Below are positions 52,727 through 61,923 of a DNA stretch of 64,000 nt, piece by piece. Under the pieces are notes generated by a model. That model was not told the DNA's origin. It did not search any database and saw nothing but the letters and a program-made list of their open reading frames with translations. The position numbers were made by a program, and so were the translations under genes. Numbering within the stretch: the stretch's first letter is position 1; each line of letters begins with the position of its first letter. Origin of the DNA: Roseiarcus fermentans (lineage in GTDB: Bacteria; Pseudomonadota; Alphaproteobacteria; Rhizobiales; Beijerinckiaceae); NCBI RefSeq assembly GCF_003315135.1, contig NZ_QNRK01000015.1, positions 93,633 to 157,632 on the forward strand, in the 5' to 3' direction.

Positions 52727-53785
52727 ATGACGCACACCCAATCCGAGAGCGCCCTGCGCCTGCGCGCGAGCGACCTGATGACGGCGCCGGCCATCGTGGC
52801 CGAGGAGACCGCGACGATCCGCGAGGTGGCGCGGCTGATGCTGGAGAAGGGGGTGGGCGCGATCCCGATTCTCAACGCCTCGGGCGAAGCGATCGGCATC
52901 GTCAGCGACGGCGACCTGCTCGGGCAGAACGAGGCGCGCCGCGCCTGGTGGCTCGGCATGCTGGCCGAGGGATCCGGCGCCGACGCGGCCTTCGCCAGCC
53001 ACGGCGACCAGCCGGTGCGCGGCGTGATGTCCGCGCCGCTCGTCACCATCGGCCCGCAGGCGTCGGCGCAGGACATCGCCGAGGCGATGATCGCCCATCG
53101 CGTCAAGCGGCTTCCGGTCATCGACAACGGACAGGTGATCGGGGTCGTCAGTCGCGCGGACCTCCTGAAGGTGGTCGAGAGCCTTCCCAAGGCCCGTCTG
53201 GACGAGGAGCCCGGCGCGGGTTTCCTGAGCTTCCTCGAATCCCTGATCGGCGGCTCGTCCCTGCGCGGCGGGCTTGACCGGCCGACCGCGTCGCATGGCG
53301 ACGGCGCCGCGATCCGCATGATGCAGGCGCCGGCCGCGGCGCCCCCGGCGGCGCTGGCGGTTTCGGCAACGGACTTTCGCGCCCGGGTGAACTCCTTCAA
53401 GTCGGAGACGGTCGACCACAAGGAGAGAGAGAAAAAAGCGACCGAGCTCGACCGGCGGCGCCAGGTGAAGGCGCTGGTCGATCGGCATGTCGACGCGCAG
53501 CTCTGGCAGGACATGCTCGATCACGCCAGGCTCGCCGCGAGCGAGGGCGAGACGGAGTATCTGCTGCTCCAATTCCCCTCGGATCTGTGCACCGACGGCG
53601 GCCGGCGAATCGACGTCGCCGAGGAGGGTTGGGAGGAGACCCTGCGCGGCGAGGCCGCCGACGTCTACGACCGCTGGCGCAAGGAGCTCAAGCCGCAAGG
53701 CTTCGGCTTCAGCGCCCGGATCGTCTCCTACGTGGACGGCGTCCTCGGCGACATCGGCCTGTTCCTGACCTGGGGCGGCGGGTAG
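52727..53785 (+). CDS. Tandem CBS-domain protein with unknown C-terminal domain
   Basis: 352 residues. Two CBS domains occupy about residues 12-70 and 98-150 ([23 protein letters not shown] ... [34 protein letters not shown] ... [10 protein letters not shown]). Such pairs bind adenine nucleotides. After a linker comes a charged region ([20 protein letters not shown]) and a C-terminal domain with [37 protein letters not shown] and ending FLTWGG, for which I know no name. GAGGA precedes the ATG. It stands alone, divergent from paaA. Confidence 0.85.
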   Translation: MTHTQSESALRLRASDLMTAPAIVAEETATIREVARLMLEKGVGAIPILNASGEAIGIVSDGDLLGQNEARRAWWLGMLAEGSGADAAFASHGDQPVRGVMSAPLVTIGPQASAQDIAEAMIAHRVKRLPVIDNGQVIGVVSRADLLKVVESLPKARLDEEPGAGFLSFLESLIGGSSLRGGLDRPTASHGDGAAIRMMQAPAAAPPAALAVSATDFRARVNSFKSETVDHKEREKKATELDRRRQVKALVDRHVDAQLWQDMLDHARLAASEGETEYLLLQFPSDLCTDGGRRIDVAEEGWEETLRGEAADVYDRWRKELKPQGFGFSARIVSYVDGVLGDIGLFLTWGGG

Positions 53786-53809
53786 GCGAGCCGAGGCAGG
53801 CGCGAAAAA

Positions 53810-53836
53810 CGCCGCCTCGTCCGGAACGAGGCGGCG
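53810..53836 (-). terminator. Intrinsic terminator of the secreted Pro/Ala-rich protein gene
   Basis: An 11-bp perfect stem CGCCGCCTCGT with complement around CCGGA. On the minus strand it is followed by GTTTTTCGC-like T-rich sequence, so it is oriented for the minus-strand gene ending at 53864. It may also slow transcription from the CBS gene. Confidence 0.75.
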
Positions 53837-53863
53837 CGTCGGTTCGCGACTCGGAGGCGCGCG

Positions 53864-54448
53864 CTACTGCTGCTGCGCCTTCTTGCCGATGCGGCTCTTT
53901 GACGCCCTGTCGCCCGCCGCGACCGCGTCGGCCTCGCACATGTAGGCGCCCTGCTTGGTCACGCCGTAACTGCGCGTGCCCGCGTAGTGGTAGATGTGCG
54001 ACTTGGTGTTGAGCCAGACCACCGTGTCGCTTGGGCAGCGCGCCTTGGCCTCGGCCTCCGTGCTGAATTCGCCTGCGCCCGTGGGCTTGGCCATCGGCTT
54101 CATCGGCGCAGGCGCGGGAGCGGGCTTGGGCTGGGCCGCCTGGGCGGGCGCAGGAGCCATCGGCGCGGGCGCGGGGGCGGGCGCGGCCGCCGGAGCGGGA
54201 GCGGCCGCCGGAGCGGGCGCGGCTGCCGGAGCGGCGGCGGCCGGAGCGCTCGCATGGCGGGTCCGGCAACCCTTCAGGAACTCCTGCCAGGTCTGCCCGT
54301 TGGTGGTGTTGCTCGCCTTGGCCGCCTGCCACTCGGCGCCGCACGCCTTCATGACGCTCTCGGCCCTCGCCGCGCCGGTCGCCGTCAAACCCATGGCCGC
54401 CGCGACGAGAAACGCCGCCGCCGCGGTCCTGAACGATTGGATTCTCAT
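53864..54448 (-). CDS. Secreted protein with Pro/Ala-rich linker, function unknown
   Basis: 194 residues. A signal peptide (TAAAAFLVAAAMGLTATGAARA) is followed by MKACGAEWQAAKASNTTNGQ and WQEFLKGCR, a small Cys-containing motif common in secreted alphaproteobacterial proteins. A low-complexity linker of Pro, Ala and some Met spans about residues 68-118. The C-terminal domain (VVWLNTKSHIYHYAGTRSYG, then GAYMCEADAVAAGDRAS) is a conserved small fold with two Cys. The role is unknown. GGGGAG precedes the ATG. It has its own terminator. Confidence 0.75.
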   Translation of the reverse strand: MRIQSFRTAAAAFLVAAAMGLTATGAARAESVMKACGAEWQAAKASNTTNGQTWQEFLKGCRTRHASAPAAAAPAAAPAPAAAPAPAAAPAPAPAPMAPAPAQAAQPKPAPAPAPMKPMAKPTGAGEFSTEAEAKARCPSDTVVWLNTKSHIYHYAGTRSYGVTKQGAYMCEADAVAAGDRASKSRIGKKAQQQ

Positions 54449-54599
54449 GTTCACTCCCCGAGTTCGCTCCGGTCGCAAAAGCCCTTCGACTCGAAGGCCA
54501 GATGTCGGCGATGCGGCGAATGGCCGGGCTCGCGCCGCCATGCCTGAATTCCGCTGAACCCGGCATGAACAGGAGGTAACAACGATTTTACGAAGTCGG

Positions 54600-56180
54600 T
54601 CAAGTGATGCCCGGCCCCTGCCCCGCGATCGAGTCGGGTTCGAGGCCGAGCCTCGCGGCCGCGCGCGCGACCGTCGCGCCGAGCGTCCCGGAGGCGTCGA
54701 CCGCGCTCCATCCCCGTTCGGCGAGCGGGTCGGCGCTCTGGCGTTCCGCGACCGCCCGATCGGCGTCCGACGCGTCGTTTCCGCGCGACGAGACCCGGTC
54801 GATCCGGACCGCGAGCGGCGCCTCGAGAAAGAGGCCCTCGAAGGCGACGCCGACCTCGGCGGCCGCGCGGCCGGCCGCGGCGCGGGCCGCGCCCGAGGCG
54901 AAGGTGGCGTCGAGCACGACTGCGGCGCCGGCGCCGAGCGCGCGCCGCGCCTTGTCCTCGAGGCGACGATACACCGCCGCGGTCGCCTCCGGCGCATAGG
55001 CGTCCGCCGGCAGTCTGACCGTCTCCGCCACGCCGCGCATCGCCTTGCGCTCCGCGTCGCTGCGCAGCCACAGGGCGCCCGGCGCTCGGCCGAGGCGCGG
55101 CGCGAGCGTCTCGCCGAGCGCGCTCTTGCCCGAGCCCGAGAGGCCGCCGATCGCGACCAGCCGGGGCGCGACATAGGCGAGGAATCCCGCGGCGAGCGTG
55201 AAATAGCCGCGCGCCAGCCGGAACGCCGCCTCGCGCTCTGCGTCCCGAAGGCGGTCGCCGCGCGCGGCCTCCACTTTCGCCCGGATCGCGGCGCGCAGGC
55301 TCAGAAAGACCGGCAGCGCGGCAAGTCCCGCGAGCGCTTCCGGCGGTTCCGGGGCCAGATAGCGGTTGAGCAGCCGGTTGGCGGCCCGTCTGAGGCCGCG
55401 CGCCTCGAGGTCCATGATGAGGAAGGCGAGATCGTACAGCACGTCGCCGCTGGCGATCGCGTCGGAGAACTCGACCGCGTCGAACAGCACCGGCTCGCCG
55501 GCGATCAGGGCGATGTTGCTCAGGTGCAGGTCGCCGTGCCCGCGGCGCACGAAGCCCTCGCGCCCGCGCCTGAGCAGGGTCGGCCGCGCCACCGCGAAGG
55601 CGAGACGCGTCTCCCGCGTCAGGCGGCGCGCCTGGGCCTGCGGGAAGAGGTCCGGCCGCGCGGCGAAGGCGGCGTCGTTCTGCTCGATATAGGTCTCGAG
55701 TTCGGCGGCGGCGCGCGCCCCGTCGCGTGAAGGGGCGCGGGCGTGCGCGCCGCGAACCGCGCGCGCGATCGCGTCGACGAGGGCGTCGGAAAGGCCTTCC
55801 CGTTCTGCGATCCGGTCGAGCGTCGCGCGCTCGTCGAACCGGCGCATGTGGCAGAGCCACTCGACGACCTCGCCCTCGCCGCCGATCGTCAACTCGCCGG
55901 ACGTTTTGACGACCGGGAGCGCGGCGAGATAGACGCCCGGCGCGTTGTCGCGATTGACGGCGATCTCCGCCTCGCAGGCTTCCCGGCGCTTCTCGAGGGT
56001 CGAGAGGTCCATGAACGGAAACCTGACCGCCCGCTTCACCTTGTAGGCGTCGTCGCCGGCGAGAAAGACAACCGCGCCCGCGGTGTCGATCCGCTCGACC
56101 GGCCCGCGCGAGCCGTGGGTCGCGGGATCGGCGAGGAAGCGGAATGTCGCCTCCTGTCCGCTGTCGTCGGGTCCGGTCAT
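54600..56180 (-). CDS. Bifunctional aminoglycoside phosphotransferase-like / P-loop ATPase protein
   Basis: 526 residues. The N-terminal half is an APH-like kinase fold: FLAGDDAYKVKRAVRFPFMD, then RRGHGDLHLSNIALI (catalytic loop) and LFDAVEFSDAIASGDVLYDLAFLIMDLE (metal Asp). The C-terminal half is a P-loop kinase-like domain with Walker A AIGGLSGSGKSALGE and VVLDATFAS. This AAA-APH fusion is common in proteobacteria, but the natural substrate is unknown and resistance is not implied. The ATG at 56180 has GGAG upstream. It is divergent from the MaoC-Pta gene. Confidence 0.88.
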   Translation of the reverse strand: MTGPDDSGQEATFRFLADPATHGSRGPVERIDTAGAVVFLAGDDAYKVKRAVRFPFMDLSTLEKRREACEAEIAVNRDNAPGVYLAALPVVKTSGELTIGGEGEVVEWLCHMRRFDERATLDRIAEREGLSDALVDAIARAVRGAHARAPSRDGARAAAELETYIEQNDAAFAARPDLFPQAQARRLTRETRLAFAVARPTLLRRGREGFVRRGHGDLHLSNIALIAGEPVLFDAVEFSDAIASGDVLYDLAFLIMDLEARGLRRAANRLLNRYLAPEPPEALAGLAALPVFLSLRAAIRAKVEAARGDRLRDAEREAAFRLARGYFTLAAGFLAYVAPRLVAIGGLSGSGKSALGETLAPRLGRAPGALWLRSDAERKAMRGVAETVRLPADAYAPEATAAVYRRLEDKARRALGAGAAVVLDATFASGAARAAAGRAAAEVGVAFEGLFLEAPLAVRIDRVSSRGNDASDADRAVAERQSADPLAERGWSAVDASGTLGATVARAAARLGLEPDSIAGQGPGIT

Positions 56181-56366
56181 GGCGAGGCTCCGGAACGGCG
56201 ACGCCAAAGGCCTGCGACCTTGCGCGTCCGGCCGAACCCTATAGACATCGGCGATCGAGTCCACGGTTTGATCGGCGTCAATCCGCGCCGGCCGCGACCT
56301 GGGCTAAGGAAAGGCCGGGGCGGAGATCGCGTCCGGGACTTACCGGCCGCGACAGGGGAGCGGTTC

Positions 56367-57773
56367 ATGTCCGAGGTTGGTAACCGTCCGTTCGACCAGT
56401 TGGAGGTCGGCCAGGAGGAGCGGTTCGTCCACACCCTGACGCCCGAGGATTTTTCTCTGCTCGCGACCCAGGCGGCCACGATGGGCGCCGGTCTCGTCGA
56501 TCCGGCGGTCGCCGCCAGCCGCGCCTTCGCCGTCGACGCCGGCCAGACCGGCTGGGCGAGCGCGCTGATGAACGCCCTGATCGCCGGGCGGCTGCCGGGC
56601 TCGGGCACGAAGCTGGTCAGCCAGACGATCGAGACGACCACCCCCGCCCGGCCGGGCGATGTGATGACGATCGTCGCCAAGGTCACCGGCAAGGCGCCGG
56701 AAGGCCGGCGCGTCACCGTCGGCGTCCGCGCCACCAACCAGCACGGCGACCTCGCCATGTCGGGAAGCGCCGAGGTGGTGGCGCCGAAGAAGGCGGTCGT
56801 CGCCGAGCCGCGCGAGGACTATGTGACGGAGATGCGCGAGAAGGGCCGGCGCTACCGGCAGCTGATCGAGGCCACACGCTCGATGAAGGCGATCCGGACC
56901 GCGATCGTGCATCCCGTCGACGAGGCCTCGCTCGCCGGAGCGGTCGAGGCCGCGCGCGAGGGCCTGATCGAGCCGGTGCTGATCGGGCCGGAAGCCAAGA
57001 TCCGCCAGGCGGCCGCGGCCCACGGCGTCGACATCGCCGGCTTGAGGATCGTCGCCACGGAACACAGTCATGCGGCGGCGGCGAAGGCCGTGGCGATGGC
57101 GCGGTCGGGCGAGGTCGAGGCCCTGATGAAGGGCGCCCTGCACACCGACGAACTGATGCACGAGGTGGTCGCGGCCGACACCGGCCTGCGCACCGCCCGC
57201 CGCATCAGCCACGTGTTCGCGATCGACGCGCCCGCCTATCCGCGAGCGCTGTTCATCACCGACGCCGCGGTCAACATCTATCCGACGCTGATCGACAAGC
57301 GCGACATCGTCCAGAACGCCATCGACCTCGTCACCGCGCTCGGCGTCGTCACGCCGAGGGTCGCGATCCTGTCGGCGGTCGAGACCGTCTCGCCCGACAT
57401 CCGCTCGACGCTCGACGCTGCGGCGCTGTGCAAGATGGCCGACCGCGGCCAGATCACCGGCGGCGTGCTCGACGGGCCGCTCGCCTTCGACAACGCCGTC
57501 TCGCTGGAGGCGGCGCGCACCAAGGGCATCGTCTCGCCGGTCGCGGGACAGGCCGACATTCTCGTCGTGCCCGATCTCGAGGCCGGCAACATGCTGGCCA
57601 AGCAGCTCGTCTATCTGGCCGACGCCGACATGGCCGGCATCGTGCTCGGCGCGCGCGTGCCGATCATCTTGACCAGCCGCGCCGACAACACCGTCGCCCG
57701 CCTCGGCTCGGCGGCGATCGCGCTGATCCTCGTGCGCAGCCGTCTCGCGCGCAAGCCGCCGTCCGAGGCCTGA
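56367..57773 (+). CDS. MaoC-like / phosphate acetyl(butyryl)transferase fusion with degenerate hydratase site
   Basis: 468 residues. Residues 1-140 are a MaoC hot-dog domain; from about 165 a PTA_PTB domain follows (AIVHPVDEASLAGAVEAAREGL, then GALHTDELMHEVVA, SHVFAIDAPAYPRALFITDAAVNIYP). In active R-hydratases the loop reads GDxNPxH, but here it is ATMGAGLVD, so the catalytic Asp and His positions are Thr38 and Leu43 by alignment. The transferase half looks intact and should make acyl phosphate from acyl-CoA. GGGGAG precedes the ATG. No acetate kinase gene follows. Confidence 0.88.
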   Translation: MSEVGNRPFDQLEVGQEERFVHTLTPEDFSLLATQAATMGAGLVDPAVAASRAFAVDAGQTGWASALMNALIAGRLPGSGTKLVSQTIETTTPARPGDVMTIVAKVTGKAPEGRRVTVGVRATNQHGDLAMSGSAEVVAPKKAVVAEPREDYVTEMREKGRRYRQLIEATRSMKAIRTAIVHPVDEASLAGAVEAAREGLIEPVLIGPEAKIRQAAAAHGVDIAGLRIVATEHSHAAAAKAVAMARSGEVEALMKGALHTDELMHEVVAADTGLRTARRISHVFAIDAPAYPRALFITDAAVNIYPTLIDKRDIVQNAIDLVTALGVVTPRVAILSAVETVSPDIRSTLDAAALCKMADRGQITGGVLDGPLAFDNAVSLEAARTKGIVSPVAGQADILVVPDLEAGNMLAKQLVYLADADMAGIVLGARVPIILTSRADNTVARLGSAAIALILVRSRLARKPPSEA

Positions 57774-57786
57774 GCCGGGCCGTCGG

Positions 57787-57816
57787 CTTGCTATCATCGC
57801 CGGCTCTTGCTAACAT
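57787..57816 (+). promoter_or_regulatory. Direct repeat CTTGCTAWCAT upstream of the Mo-hydroxylase operon
   Basis: CTTGCTATCAT (57787-57797) and CTTGCTAACAT (57806-57816) are direct repeats with a 19-nt period, about 150 nt before the operon's first ATG. The second runs into AACATGTT, an 8-bp palindrome. A long-loop GAGCCGG/CCGGCTC stem (57772-57806) may terminate the upstream gene. Evidence for regulation is only positional. Confidence 0.35.
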
Positions 57817-57962
57817 GTTTGCAGTGGATCGGGGACGGTTTTTTCGCAAGGAGACTGATTCAGGTCCAGGCCGCCGAAGTCGAACGGCCAGCTATTGGCT
57901 TGCCTTCTGGTCGAGTCTCGCACCGAGACTGTGGAGGAAATGCCGAGTTGAGGCAGAATTCG

Positions 57963-60764
57963 ATGCCCATGTCGCGGCGCAATTTCGTTCGCTCGGTGGT
58001 CGCGAGCGGAATCACACTCAGCTTTACCCGTCTGGCCGGCGCAGCGCCGCTCGATTTCGACACACGCGAGACAATGCCGGGGCGCGGGAGCTGGAATCCG
58101 GCGATCCATGCGGCCGGCCGCATCGACGGCGTCGCCAAGGTGACGGGCGCCAAGCTCTACGCATCCGACTTCCGCGCCGGGGACATGCCGGGCTGGCCGT
58201 CGAAAACGGCGCACGCGCTCATGCTGCGCGCGGCCGACGCGACCCATGTCTTCCGCGGCCTCGACCTCTCGGCGCTCGGCGGAGCGCTCGCTCCGACGGC
58301 GCTCGTCACCGCCGCAGACGTCGCGCGGATCGGCGTGCGGGTTCCCGCGTTTTACGAAGGCGACCTGTTCTGCCCGGTCGACACGACGCCGCTCTATCTC
58401 GGCCAACCGCTCGCGCTGCTTGTGTTCGCAGACTTCGACCTGTTCGACCAGGCGCGCATGGCGTTGCGTGACGCGGCCTTCGCAAAATTCGGCGAGGAAA
58501 CCGCCCCGGTGGAGACGCCCGGCTACGGCGCGTTCCGCTTCACCCGCGTGGGAGGGCCGACGCCCGAGGCCCCCGATGTTGTCTCGCCGGTCAAGGACGG
58601 CTGGGTCAGTCCGGGAAAATTCGAGACGGCGCCGAACGGGAAGCGCCCGATCTGGGCCCGCCTGCCGATCCCGACGGGACAGGATTACGCCAGGGTCGCA
58701 GCCATCGGCGAGCAGATACGCGCGGACCTCGCGACGCACGACCCGGCGGTGCTGGTTCTGGATCGTGAATTCCGGACCCAGTCGGTCGATCCGATGTTCC
58801 TCGAGCCGGAAAGCGCGCTGGCCTGGTACGACGCCGGGCGCGAGACTCTCGAACTGGTGCTCGGGGTTCAATCCCCGTACGAGGCGGCGGATTCGGTCGC
58901 CTTCATGCTCGGCGCGGCTGACCAGGCTGTTCGGCCGAAGCGCATCGCCATGCACTTCGCCTCCTGCGGCGGCGGGTTCGGCGGCCGCGACCACACGCCG
59001 TTCCCACTCTACGCGGCGCTGGCGGCGATGTTCGTTCCGGACCGTCCGGTCCGGCTGGCGAACACGCGCTTCGATCAGTTCCAGTCCGGCGTCAAGCGGC
59101 ACGCCTTCGCGATGCGCACCCAGATCGGGGTCGAGCGCGCGACGGGCAAGATTGTCGCATTCGCCGCCGACCACGCGCTCGACGGGGGCGGGCTGGCCAA
59201 TTTCTCCGCCAACGTCGCGACCGTCGGCGCCAACGCCGCGCTCGGAATCTACTACGCCCCGAAGGCCGACATCACGACCTACGCCTTCCATTCGCGCGGC
59301 GTGACCGCGGGCTCGATGCGCGGCTACGGCACGGTGCAGACGATGACCGCGCTCGAGACCCTGGTCGACGAGATCTGCGCGACGCTGCCGCTCGACCCGA
59401 TCGCGTTCCGCCGCCGCAACGCCCTCGCGACCGGCGGGAAAACCCTGGCCGGCAACGCCTATATCGTGTCGGTCCGGACGCCGGAGATCCTCGACAAGCT
59501 GGAGGCGCATCCGATCTGGCGCGACCGCGCCGACGCCAGGGCCGGCGCCCCTGCTGGCGTCCTCGTCGGAACCGGCGTCGCCTGCGCCGCCAAGGACTAC
59601 GGCTCCGGCGCGGACTGCTCGCTCGGATCGGTCGCGATCGACGCCCGCGGGATGATTTCGATCGCCTGCGACTCGGTCGAGATGGGCAACGGGATCGGCA
59701 CCGCGGCGGCCAACCGGGTCGCGGCCCATCTCGGCCGCATCGCCGACGAGGTCGCGACCGCCCGGATCGACGCGTTCGACCCGCTCGGCCTCGTCACCTC
59801 GAGCGACCCCTACCGGATCAGTCAGGAGATGCAGGACGCCGCGCAGCAGAACCCGCGCTGGGTCCCGGCCATCAGTTCCGCCAGCACCGCTTCCATCGGC
59901 GCCCATGTCGGAACGCATGCGGCGGCCGAGGCCGCGCGCATCGTCTTCCGTTACGGACTGTGGCCGGCGGCGCTCGATCTGTGGCGCGTGCCGAAGTCCG
60001 ATCCGCTGGCGGGAGCGTGGCGGCAAGCGTTGTGGAAAGACGGCGAACTCGTCATGCCCGGGTTGGCGCCGCTCGCCCTCGCCGATCTCGCCGCCCGGGC
60101 GCACGCGCAAAACGGCGTCACGGCCGCGATGACGCACGGCTTCAACCGCTGGGCCTGGTCGAGCGCCGCCTTCCGGGTCGACGACGAGGAGGCGTGGTCG
60201 GCTGACATCGACGCCCTCGCCGTGCGGCGCGGAAGCGGCGATTTCGTCCGTCTCGACCGTTCTGCGGTCGCGTTCCCGCCGACCGACTACAACCGGATCG
60301 GGACCAGCTACGCCTCGCTCTGCGGCGCCCTGGTGCGCGTGGAGGTCGAGCGGGCGACCGGCGCGATCCGCATCGCCAGGGCTTACAGCGTCCTCGAATG
60401 CGGACGGGCGCTGGCGCCGGAAATCGTGATCGGCCAGGCGCAAGGGGGCTTCGCCATGGGGGTCGGCTACGCGCTGCTCGAATCGTTGCCGCCCTACGAG
60501 GGCGGACCCGGCGACGGAACCTGGAATCTCGGGCGCTATCTCGTCGCCAGGGCCTCGGACCTGCCGTTGCACGCGCTCGAGGTCGAGGTGCTGGCGCCGG
60601 TCGAACCGGACGAACGCCCGAAGGGCATGGCCGAGGTGGTGATGATTCCCGTCGTCCCGGCGCTGCTCAACGCGATCTTCGACGCGACCGGCTGCCGTTT
60701 TCGCTCGCTGCCGGTGACGCAGGCCATGCTCGCGGACGCGATCCGAACCGGAGCGCCGCGATGA
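57963..60764 (+). CDS. Tat-exported xanthine dehydrogenase-family molybdopterin subunit
   Basis: 933 residues, longer than the usual isoquinoline oxidoreductase-type large subunit (about 720-780). The N-terminus MPMSRRNFVRSVVASG is a twin-arginine signal. Mo-cofactor landmarks include IDGVAKVTGAKLYASDF, ASCGGGFGGRDHTPFPLYAA, GSMRGYGTVQTM, DSVEMGNGIGTAAANRVA and the catalytic Glu891 in KGMAEVVMIPVVPALLNAI. It hydroxylates an unknown aldehyde or N-heterocycle in the periplasm. The start at 57963 has GAGG 9 nt upstream. The stop overlaps the next ATG. Confidence 0.9.
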   Translation: MPMSRRNFVRSVVASGITLSFTRLAGAAPLDFDTRETMPGRGSWNPAIHAAGRIDGVAKVTGAKLYASDFRAGDMPGWPSKTAHALMLRAADATHVFRGLDLSALGGALAPTALVTAADVARIGVRVPAFYEGDLFCPVDTTPLYLGQPLALLVFADFDLFDQARMALRDAAFAKFGEETAPVETPGYGAFRFTRVGGPTPEAPDVVSPVKDGWVSPGKFETAPNGKRPIWARLPIPTGQDYARVAAIGEQIRADLATHDPAVLVLDREFRTQSVDPMFLEPESALAWYDAGRETLELVLGVQSPYEAADSVAFMLGAADQAVRPKRIAMHFASCGGGFGGRDHTPFPLYAALAAMFVPDRPVRLANTRFDQFQSGVKRHAFAMRTQIGVERATGKIVAFAADHALDGGGLANFSANVATVGANAALGIYYAPKADITTYAFHSRGVTAGSMRGYGTVQTMTALETLVDEICATLPLDPIAFRRRNALATGGKTLAGNAYIVSVRTPEILDKLEAHPIWRDRADARAGAPAGVLVGTGVACAAKDYGSGADCSLGSVAIDARGMISIACDSVEMGNGIGTAAANRVAAHLGRIADEVATARIDAFDPLGLVTSSDPYRISQEMQDAAQQNPRWVPAISSASTASIGAHVGTHAAAEAARIVFRYGLWPAALDLWRVPKSDPLAGAWRQALWKDGELVMPGLAPLALADLAARAHAQNGVTAAMTHGFNRWAWSSAAFRVDDEEAWSADIDALAVRRGSGDFVRLDRSAVAFPPTDYNRIGTSYASLCGALVRVEVERATGAIRIARAYSVLECGRALAPEIVIGQAQGGFAMGVGYALLESLPPYEGGPGDGTWNLGRYLVARASDLPLHALEVEVLAPVEPDERPKGMAEVVMIPVVPALLNAIFDATGCRFRSLPVTQAMLADAIRTGAPR

Positions 60765-61288
60765 AGTCGATCACCGTCACCGTCAACGGCGTCGCTCACG
60801 GTCCCAGCGCGGTGCGGGACGACCTGTCGATGAACGATTTCTTGCGGGAATATCTCGGCGTCACCGGCGTCAAGTTCGGCTGCGGCGTCGGACAGTGCCT
60901 CAGTTGTGCGATCATCGTCGACAATGCCGACGGCGCGAGCGAAACCAGCCCGACCTGCATCGTTCCAGCCGCGAGCTTCGACGGCAAGGCGATCCGCACC
61001 GTGGAAGGCCATGCCAAGGGCGGCGAATTGTCGGCGTTGCAGCGGGCGTTCATCAACCACTTCGCCTTCCAGTGCGGCTATTGCACCGCCGGGTTCCTCA
61101 ATGAAGCCCAGGTCCTGCTGGAGCGCCTGGCGAGGACGCCGATCGCGCGCGCCGATCTCGAAAGAACCATCGCCGAGGCGCTCGACGGCCACCTGTGCCG
61201 CTGCACCGGCTACGTGAAATATCACGAGGCGGTGCGCGACGTCGTCCTTGCGGATTCCGCGCTTTATCTTCGCAAGGGGTCGCCGTGA
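60761..61288 (+). CDS. 2Fe-2S subunit of the molybdenum hydroxylase
   Basis: 175 residues carrying both iron-sulfur clusters of the family: the plant-type site [16 protein letters not shown] plus a later Cys (TSPTC), and the helical-domain site QCGYCTAGF with HLCRCTGY. The Gly-Gln before LSC matches the cofactor contact. It lacks a signal of its own and is presumably carried out with the Tat-bearing large subunit. No FAD subunit gene follows, so electrons should pass to the cytochrome c encoded next. It overlaps both neighbours by 4 nt. Confidence 0.93.
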   Translation: MKSITVTVNGVAHGPSAVRDDLSMNDFLREYLGVTGVKFGCGVGQCLSCAIIVDNADGASETSPTCIVPAASFDGKAIRTVEGHAKGGELSALQRAFINHFAFQCGYCTAGFLNEAQVLLERLARTPIARADLERTIAEALDGHLCRCTGYVKYHEAVRDVVLADSALYLRKGSP

Positions 61289-61902
61289 CGAGCCGCCTCG
61301 CCGTGTCGTCGCTCGTCGCGGCCGCAGCCCTGCCGACCGTCGTTCTGACTGCTTTCGCGGCGACGCTCGCCGCGCCGGCCCCCCTTCGCAGCGTCGACAG
61401 CTTTTCGTCGATCAGCGATCCGGCCGAGCGGTCCGCCGCCTATTTCGTCGAGCTCGGCAAAGTGCTGACCAGTCCGCGCTGCATGAACTGCCATCCGGCC
61501 GGGGACCGTCCGCGCCAAGGCGACACGGCGCGCCTGCATCAACCCCCGGTCGAGCGCGGACCGGACGGACTCGGACTTCCGGCGCTCCGATGTCCGGTCT
61601 GCCATCAGGCGGCGAATTTCGAACCGGCGCGGGTCCCCGGCAATCCGGCCTGGCGGCTCGCGCCGCGCGAGATGGGCTGGGAAGGAAGGACGCTCGGAGA
61701 GATCTGCGCCCAGATCCGGGATCCGGCGCGAAACGGCGGCCGCTCGCTGGCGGCGCTCGTGGAGCATGTCGGCGGCGATCATCTGGTCGGCTGGGCGTGG
61801 GCGCCCGGATCGGGCCGCGAGCCGGCCCCGGGGACGCAGGATCAGGCGAGGGCGCTCATCTCGGCCTGGGTCGAAACAGGGGCTGAGTGCCCGCGCCCGT
61901 AG
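61285..61902 (+). CDS. Exported diheme cytochrome c-like protein
   Basis: 205 residues from a GTG that overlaps the preceding stop. A signal peptide ([20 protein letters not shown]) is followed by two haem c motifs, [10 protein letters not shown] and [10 protein letters not shown], about 40 residues apart. The C-terminal half ([20 protein letters not shown], then [16 protein letters not shown]) matches the conserved non-haem part of Isoquinoline-1-oxidoreductase-associated cytochromes. It probably accepts electrons from the 2Fe-2S subunit and gives them to the respiratory chain. Confidence 0.85.
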   Translation: MTSRLAVSSLVAAAALPTVVLTAFAATLAAPAPLRSVDSFSSISDPAERSAAYFVELGKVLTSPRCMNCHPAGDRPRQGDTARLHQPPVERGPDGLGLPALRCPVCHQAANFEPARVPGNPAWRLAPREMGWEGRTLGEICAQIRDPARNGGRSLAALVEHVGGDHLVGWAWAPGSGREPAPGTQDQARALISAWVETGAECPRP

Positions 61903-61923
61903 TCGGGGATGAGGAGACGGTCA

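Noticed and set aside
54150..54250. Pro/Ala-coding repeats considered as a CRISPR or satellite array
   Set aside because: They are irregular codon repeats inside the secreted-protein linker, with no spacers.
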